Positions 28,434-31,504 of a DNA stretch of 31,504 bases are shown here, one piece after another. The position numbers and the translations under genes are program-made. Every line of letters starts with the position of its first letter. The stretch's first letter is position 1. The stretch spans positions 1 to 31,504 of the forward strand of contig JAUVQP010000001.1 of NCBI GenBank assembly GCA_030598075.1, given 5' to 3'. Source of the DNA: Miltoncostaeaceae bacterium (GTDB lineage: Bacteria > Actinomycetota > Thermoleophilia > Miltoncostaeales > Miltoncostaeaceae). Below the pieces are notes generated by a model. It had not been told where the DNA came from. It did not search any database and saw only the letters and a program-made list of their open reading frames with translations.

Positions 28434-29281
28434 ACGCCGGCCGCGTGGCCCACATCTATCGGCAGTGGTTTCGGGCCCGGCTTCTCTCCACGATCGCGTG
28501 GGCCGTCGGCCTGATCGCGGTGGTAACGCTGACGGCCGCGTTCTACCCCTCGCTGAAAGACATCTTCAACAACGTCGGGCAGGGCAGCGGCCTCGAGTCC
28601 TTCCTCGGCCTCTCCGGAGCTATCGATCCCTCGTCGCCGCTCGGCTTCCTCTGGTCCAACCTCTACTCCAACATCGTCCCGTGGATCATGATGGCGCTTG
28701 GCATCGCAATCGGTGCCGCGGCCATCGCCGGCGACGAAGAGAAGGGCACGCTCGAGTACCTGCTATCGAGGCCGGCTCAGCGCGCAGAGGTGGTCGTCGC
28801 CCGTTTTGCGGTCCTGCTAACGGTCCTCCTCCTGGTCGCTCTGGTCGTGGGCATCGCTCTCGCCGCGGTGGCCCCGCTGTTCGAGCTGACGACGGCCACC
28901 ACGACGACCGCGGCCGACGGCGCGAGCGTCACCAACCCGGGCGTGTCGGTCGGAGACATCGCGGCCGGCACGTTCGCCGCCCTGGCCGTCGGCATCGGCA
29001 CCGGCTCGATCGCCTTCCTCCTCGGGGCGGCCATCGGTCGGCACGGCGTGGCGGTCGGCGTGACGTCGGGGTACGCGATCGCGGGGTACCTGCTCTACAC
29101 GCTCTCGAACGTCACCGGCAGCCTCGGGTTCCTAACCTGGATCTCACCCTGGCGCTGGTACGTGCACGACGCCATGCTCATCACGGGGCTCGACTGGGAT
29201 GTGCTGCTCCCGTTCGGGCTCGCGACGATCTGCTTTGCCGCAGGCTGGTTTTTCTTCCAGCGGCGAGATCTTCGAAGCTAG
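28430..29281 (+). CDS. ABC-2-type transporter permease
   Basis: 283-aa integral membrane partner of the preceding ATPase. Six membrane segments are seen: about 18-40 (LLSTIAWAVGLIAVVTLT), about 80-105 (NIVPWIMMALGIAIGAAAIA), about 122-148 (VVVARFAVLLTVLLLVALVV), about 175-205 (IAAGTFAALAVGIGTGSIAF), about 205-228 (AVGVTSGYAIAGYLLYTL) and about 255-275 (LPFGLATICFAAGWFFF). The GDEEKGTLEYLLSRP motif (about 100-115) is the ABC-2 coupling loop signature. ATG 28430 overlaps the ATPase stop. Its own TAG (29279-29281) lies in the CTAG that begins element copy 2. Confidence 0.92.
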   Translation: MNAGRVAHIYRQWFRARLLSTIAWAVGLIAVVTLTAAFYPSLKDIFNNVGQGSGLESFLGLSGAIDPSSPLGFLWSNLYSNIVPWIMMALGIAIGAAAIAGDEEKGTLEYLLSRPAQRAEVVVARFAVLLTVLLLVALVVGIALAAVAPLFELTTATTTTAADGASVTNPGVSVGDIAAGTFAALAVGIGTGSIAFLLGAAIGRHGVAVGVTSGYAIAGYLLYTLSNVTGSLGFLTWISPWRWYVHDAMLITGLDWDVLLPFGLATICFAAGWFFFQRRDLRS

Positions 29282-29445
29282 TGCCGTGTCAGGGAACCAT
29301 GGCGTGTTCTGGCCGCGAAAACCCCGCGGGGCAAGGACGCAGCGTCATAGCCATGGTTGAGCCCATGGCTATGACCGAGGACACCGCATCCGCGATGGTT
29401 TGCAGCGAGGAAGAACGGGGCAAAGGTTTCCTGACACGGCACTAG
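29278..29445. mobile_element. 168-bp MITE-like inverted-repeat element, copy 2
   Basis: Inverted copy of the element at 3157-3324; position x in one copy corresponds to 32602 minus x in the other. Only three positions differ: 29349, 29370 and 29383 (partners 3253, 3232 and 3219). The first two face each other in the central 13-bp stem (29344-29356 with 29363-29375, loop TTGAGC), so the A-T pair here replaces the C-G pair of copy 1 and the stem stays perfect. Terminal CTAG boundaries and 16-bp perfect terminal repeats are identical to copy 1. The left CTAG contains the ABC permease stop; on the right there is no adjoining gene end. An open frame crosses it but has no coding features. Confidence 0.87.
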
Positions 29446-29725
29446 GGACGTGCGCGAGCGCCCCCAGCCCCCCTTTGACTTAAGGGCGCATTCCGCTCGG
29501 GGAGCCCCCGCATCGCCGGACGGCCCGGTCGTCCGCGCGGAGCGGGCATCTCATACGCGCCATGGGGCCAGCCCACAACGACAGGCACCGGGGGGGGGTC
29601 GCATTCGCACAGAAGGGAAACGGCGGCGATACCTACAGCGGCTGTCTCACGGAAGGCGGCGGGGGATGTGCACCGTGGGCGCGGTTGACCCCGGCTCCGG
29701 AGCGTCCGACAATGCGGCGATCCTC
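29446..29725. other. 280-bp region after element copy 2
   Basis: No gene is supported. The frame of the downstream secreted protein stays open through this stretch, but the residues are Arg/Pro/Gly-rich and precede the signal peptide. TTGACT lies at 29475-29480 within a CCCTTTGACTTAAGGG imperfect palindrome, but no -10 follows at normal spacing. G-runs up to eight bases (GGGGGGGG near 29591-29598) are present. Confidence 0.35.
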
Positions 29726-30853
29726 ATGAGACGCGCTGTCTTCATCGGATCGCTGATAGCCAGGGTCGTGGTGGCCGCGGGGTCCGCCGGCGCTGCGGTC
29801 GGCGCCGAGGCGGTCTTCTCCGACCCGAAATGGATCTTCGATCCCGAGGGGAACAACTTCACGCGCGGTGCCTATGCCTGCGGGCTCACCGGTGAGGGGT
29901 GCGCGGACGGGGGCTCCATCGCCGAGCAGGCCACGTACTGGTGCAAGACCCCTCGGATCGACTCAGGACTACTGCCGGACGGCAGCCCGCGCCCCCTGTG
30001 GGTGCGCAACGCCGGCCCCGCGGTGAGCTTCGACAGGTTCGATCCGGCCAGGACGCTCGTCCGCCCGGCCGGGGCCGACGAGCTCTGGAGGGGCCACAAC
30101 CTCGTAAACCTCGACAAGTCGGGAAAGGGCAGCCAGTTCGGCCCGGCGATGGTCTTCTCGCAGATCGTGTGCCTGAGCGACGAGGTCACGGCGGTGCGCG
30201 GCAGCATCTCCATCAACGCTGACAAGGACACCGTCGGACGCGAGACCAGCCGGAACTTCGCAAATGTGCTCGGAGGTGGCTACGTCCCGGTGCACGCGCG
30301 CCTCCTGGGCACCTTCAAGGTCGAGGCGAAGCTACGACAGGCTGGCGATGCCCGGCCGTGGGAGGCGGAGATCAGCGGACTCCGCACGAACGGGGCCAAG
30401 TTCTCCGGCGCCGGCCTGTTCCGGGTGACGCTAAAACGGAAGAAGGATCGGCTGACGGCGGACGAGACCCTGGCGATTCGTTTCAGGGTGGAGCGACGCG
30501 GGCGCCGGGGCCGTGGAGCCAGCCTGGCCCACTTCGCCCTGCGCAAGAAACGGTCCCTGCTCCTTGATTCGCGGTTCGACGGCTGGGCCGTTGTGCAAAT
30601 TCGGGTCACCGGAGGCAACGCTTTCGGCCGTAGCTGCCGCGGGCAGTACGGCCGGCTCCAGGTGTTCGACACCCTGTCGAGCGATGGTGCCCCTGCCCCT
30701 ATCGGGCGCTTACCGCGCCGCGGCGACAGGCGACGCGATATCGACCGCGTCATCATTGCGGTCTGCGGGATCCGCGCTCAGACGTGGACAGCCGAGAGGA
30801 ACTTGCGCGGCCGCAGCCGGGTCAAGTTCTTCGCGACCGGCCTCAGAAGGTAG
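29726..30853 (+). CDS. Secreted protein of unknown function, Cys-rich
   Basis: 375-aa predicted exported protein that I do not recognise. ATG 29726 directly precedes a signal peptide (RRAVFIGSLIARVVVAAGSA, cleavage near VGAEAVF); no strong ribosome site is visible, and the frame is open back to 29450 with Arg-rich sequence. The mature part has Cys in YACGLTGEGC, YWCKTP, IVCLSD, SCRGQY and VCGIR, enough for disulfides outside the membrane. The middle is beta-rich with alternating basic stretches (RVTLKRKKDRL, RVERRGRRGRG), a style like calcium-dependent wall proteins. It converges on the membrane protein gene with 13 bases between. Possibly paired in role with the other secreted protein, but no evidence links them. 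Confidence 0.6.
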   Translation: MRRAVFIGSLIARVVVAAGSAGAAVGAEAVFSDPKWIFDPEGNNFTRGAYACGLTGEGCADGGSIAEQATYWCKTPRIDSGLLPDGSPRPLWVRNAGPAVSFDRFDPARTLVRPAGADELWRGHNLVNLDKSGKGSQFGPAMVFSQIVCLSDEVTAVRGSISINADKDTVGRETSRNFANVLGGGYVPVHARLLGTFKVEAKLRQAGDARPWEAEISGLRTNGAKFSGAGLFRVTLKRKKDRLTADETLAIRFRVERRGRRGRGASLAHFALRKKRSLLLDSRFDGWAVVQIRVTGGNAFGRSCRGQYGRLQVFDTLSSDGAPAPIGRLPRRGDRRRDIDRVIIAVCGIRAQTWTAERNLRGRSRVKFFATGLRR

Positions 30854-30866
30854 CCGCCGACTCCGC

Positions 30867-31352
30867 TCACCGGTTGATCTCGACCAGCAGCACCCAGGCC
30901 CCGTCGACTGCCATGAGATACGACAGTGTGATCGCGCCGGCGAACACGTAGAGGCCGTCGGAGAACCCCACGGCGAGCATCGCCCCCGCAACGAGATACG
31001 CCGCCGCGATCAACTGCCCGAAGAGAAGGCGAGAGACGAACAAGGCCCGCGTTCCCGGAGGAATCGCCCCCCGGCCGGCAAGGGCGGCCCAGCTCGTTGC
31101 CATCCACGCAAGCGCACCTGCGAGGAGTACCCATAGCCCAGTCAGCCAGCGGGGCTGGTTGGGCACCAGGAGCAGTGACGAGGCGAGGAGCACGACGCCG
31201 AACATCGCAAGGGTCTCGATCGCGCGCTCGGGCAGCCCGCGGTATCGGAGCACTCGGTCGAGGTTGATCGACACCCCGATGAAGAGCAGGCTGAGCGGTG
31301 CGGCGGCAGCGCCGACGTTCGCAGCAAGATAGTGAACCGCCCCGGGTTTCAC
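30867..31352 (-). CDS. Five-helix membrane protein, 5' end rebuilt by an IS3-type insertion
   Basis: 161-aa hydrophobic protein with five membrane segments: about 11-28 (NVGAAAAPLSLLFIGVSI), about 44-62 (AIETLAMFGVVLLASSLLLV), about 69-92 (WLTGLWVLLAGALAWMATSW), about 108-130 (LLFGQLIAAAYLVAGAML) and about 134-158 (GLYVFAGAITLSYLMAVDGA). The first codons, GTG AAA CCC GGG GCG GTT CA, are the end of the adjoining insertion sequence, so the natural N-terminus has been replaced and only the part from about residue 8 is native. The GTG overlaps the transposase TGA (GTGA), so the two could be translationally coupled. Function unknown. Confidence 0.6.
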   Translation of the reverse strand: MKPGAVHYLAANVGAAAAPLSLLFIGVSINLDRVLRYRGLPERAIETLAMFGVVLLASSLLLVPNQPRWLTGLWVLLAGALAWMATSWAALAGRGAIPPGTRALFVSRLLFGQLIAAAYLVAGAMLAVGFSDGLYVFAGAITLSYLMAVDGAWVLLVEINR

Positions 31353-31504
31353 GCAGGCTGTTTGGCTTGAGTCTCGGCCACCTCGGCCACCTCGGCCACC
31401 TCGGCTGACTCGTGTTGACGGTAGTAGTTGGCCTCGAACTCGGCCGGCGGGATGCGGCCGAGTTCATGAAAGAGCCGGCGGTGGTTGAACCAGTCGATCC
31501 ACTC
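31349..31504 (-). CDS. IS3-family transposase OrfB, C-terminal fragment
   Basis: 51-residue fragment of an IS3-type (rve/DDE) transposase, cut by the window edge. EWIDWFNHRRLFHELGRIPP followed by AEFEANYYRQ is the classic end of the integrase core (WxxxxN-x-R-x-x-x-x-LG-x-x-P-x-x-FE), and the leading Glu may be the catalytic one. The tail after this encodes SAEVAEVAEVAE, from a 9-bp tandem repeat at 31374-31409 (three perfect TCGGCCACC units and one diverged). The TGA at 31349-31351 overlaps a GTG for the membrane protein. Confidence 0.85.
   Translation of the reverse strand, partial: EWIDWFNHRRLFHELGRIPPAEFEANYYRQHESAEVAEVAEVAETQAKQPA
31374..31409. repeat. 9-bp tandem repeat in the transposase tail
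   Basis: Three perfect copies of TCGGCCACC (31374-31400) and one diverged copy TCGGCTGAC, coding Ala-Glu-Val units on the minus strand. The 9-bp period keeps the reading frame, so copy-number changes would be tolerated by the transposase. Confidence 0.8.

Larger units (their letters stand above)
31333..31504 (-). mobile_element. End of an IS3-family-like insertion sequence (runs off the window)
   Basis: The right end of an insertion sequence. The inferred terminus reads TGAACCGCCCCGGGTTTC from 31333 inward, and the C-terminal part of the transposase lies just inside. The remainder of the element is beyond the window, so the other terminus and target duplication cannot be checked. The boundary is placed where the membrane gene's native codons seem to resume. 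Confidence 0.65.

Noticed and set aside
29278..29445. Open frame crossing element copy 2 as an extension of the ABC permease region or a separate gene
   Set aside because: The permease ends at 29281; the frame has no start with a ribosome site and the inverted repeats explain the sequence conservation.
31374..31409. CRISPR-like repeats
   Set aside because: The units are 9 bp with no spacers and form an in-frame Ala-Glu-Val repeat in the transposase tail.

Overview
The window is a GC-rich, gene-dense chromosomal segment, most likely from an actinobacterium of the Thermoleophilia (Gaiellales/Solirubrobacterales-like). This placement is an inference. It rests on very high third-position GC, frequent GTG starts, many ATGA/GTGA stop-start overlaps, a split glycyl-tRNA synthetase (glyQ/glyS), and secreted proteins with short RTX-like calcium repeats. 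I see no rRNA, tRNA, CRISPR or phage genes.

Layout. 1-4757: a UvrD-type helicase, a DUF3891 protein, a 168-bp non-coding inverted-repeat element (copy 1), a dodecin, a DUF429-like protein and a small membrane protein. 4775-9574: an exported FlgD-like/PDZ/TPR protein, divergent from a run of three overlapping genes (thymidine-phosphorylase-like protein, Fpg, P1-family peptidase), which converges on a glutaredoxin. 9661-16076: recO, glyQ, glyS and pyruvate phosphate dikinase. 16104-21129: a CbiX-type chelatase on the minus strand, then an overlapping block of an unknown gene, dgt, dnaG and rpoD. 21126-23260: minus-strand genes for a hypothetical protein, two tiny membrane proteins and a quinone oxidoreductase. 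23453-31504: an accessory-looking region with a large secreted Het-C/VWA/RTX-like protein, a metallo-beta-lactamase-fold hydrolase, a small HTH-like protein, a two-gene ABC exporter, element copy 2, an unknown secreted protein, a membrane protein and the end of an IS3-type insertion sequence.

How the genes work together. The core block recO-glyQ-glyS-ppdK and dgt-dnaG-rpoD joins repair, translation, pyruvate/PEP interconversion, dNTP control, primer synthesis and the main sigma factor. It resembles the macromolecular-synthesis cluster known from Firmicutes. The genes within each block overlap by a few bases, so translational coupling is likely.

The most notable non-genic signal is the pair of 168-bp elements at 3157-3324 and 29278-29445. 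They lie in opposite orientations and are identical at 165 of 168 positions. Two of the three differences are a matched base-pair change (C-G versus A-T) inside a perfect 13-bp hairpin stem. Copy 1 sits exactly where two convergent genes end, and the CTAG at each of its ends supplies the stop codon of the adjacent gene. Copy 2 likewise begins in the stop codon of the ABC permease. Uninterrupted CTAG sites shared by two convergent stop codons occur at 9320-9323 and 21126-21129, which suggests what the ancestral insertion site looked like.
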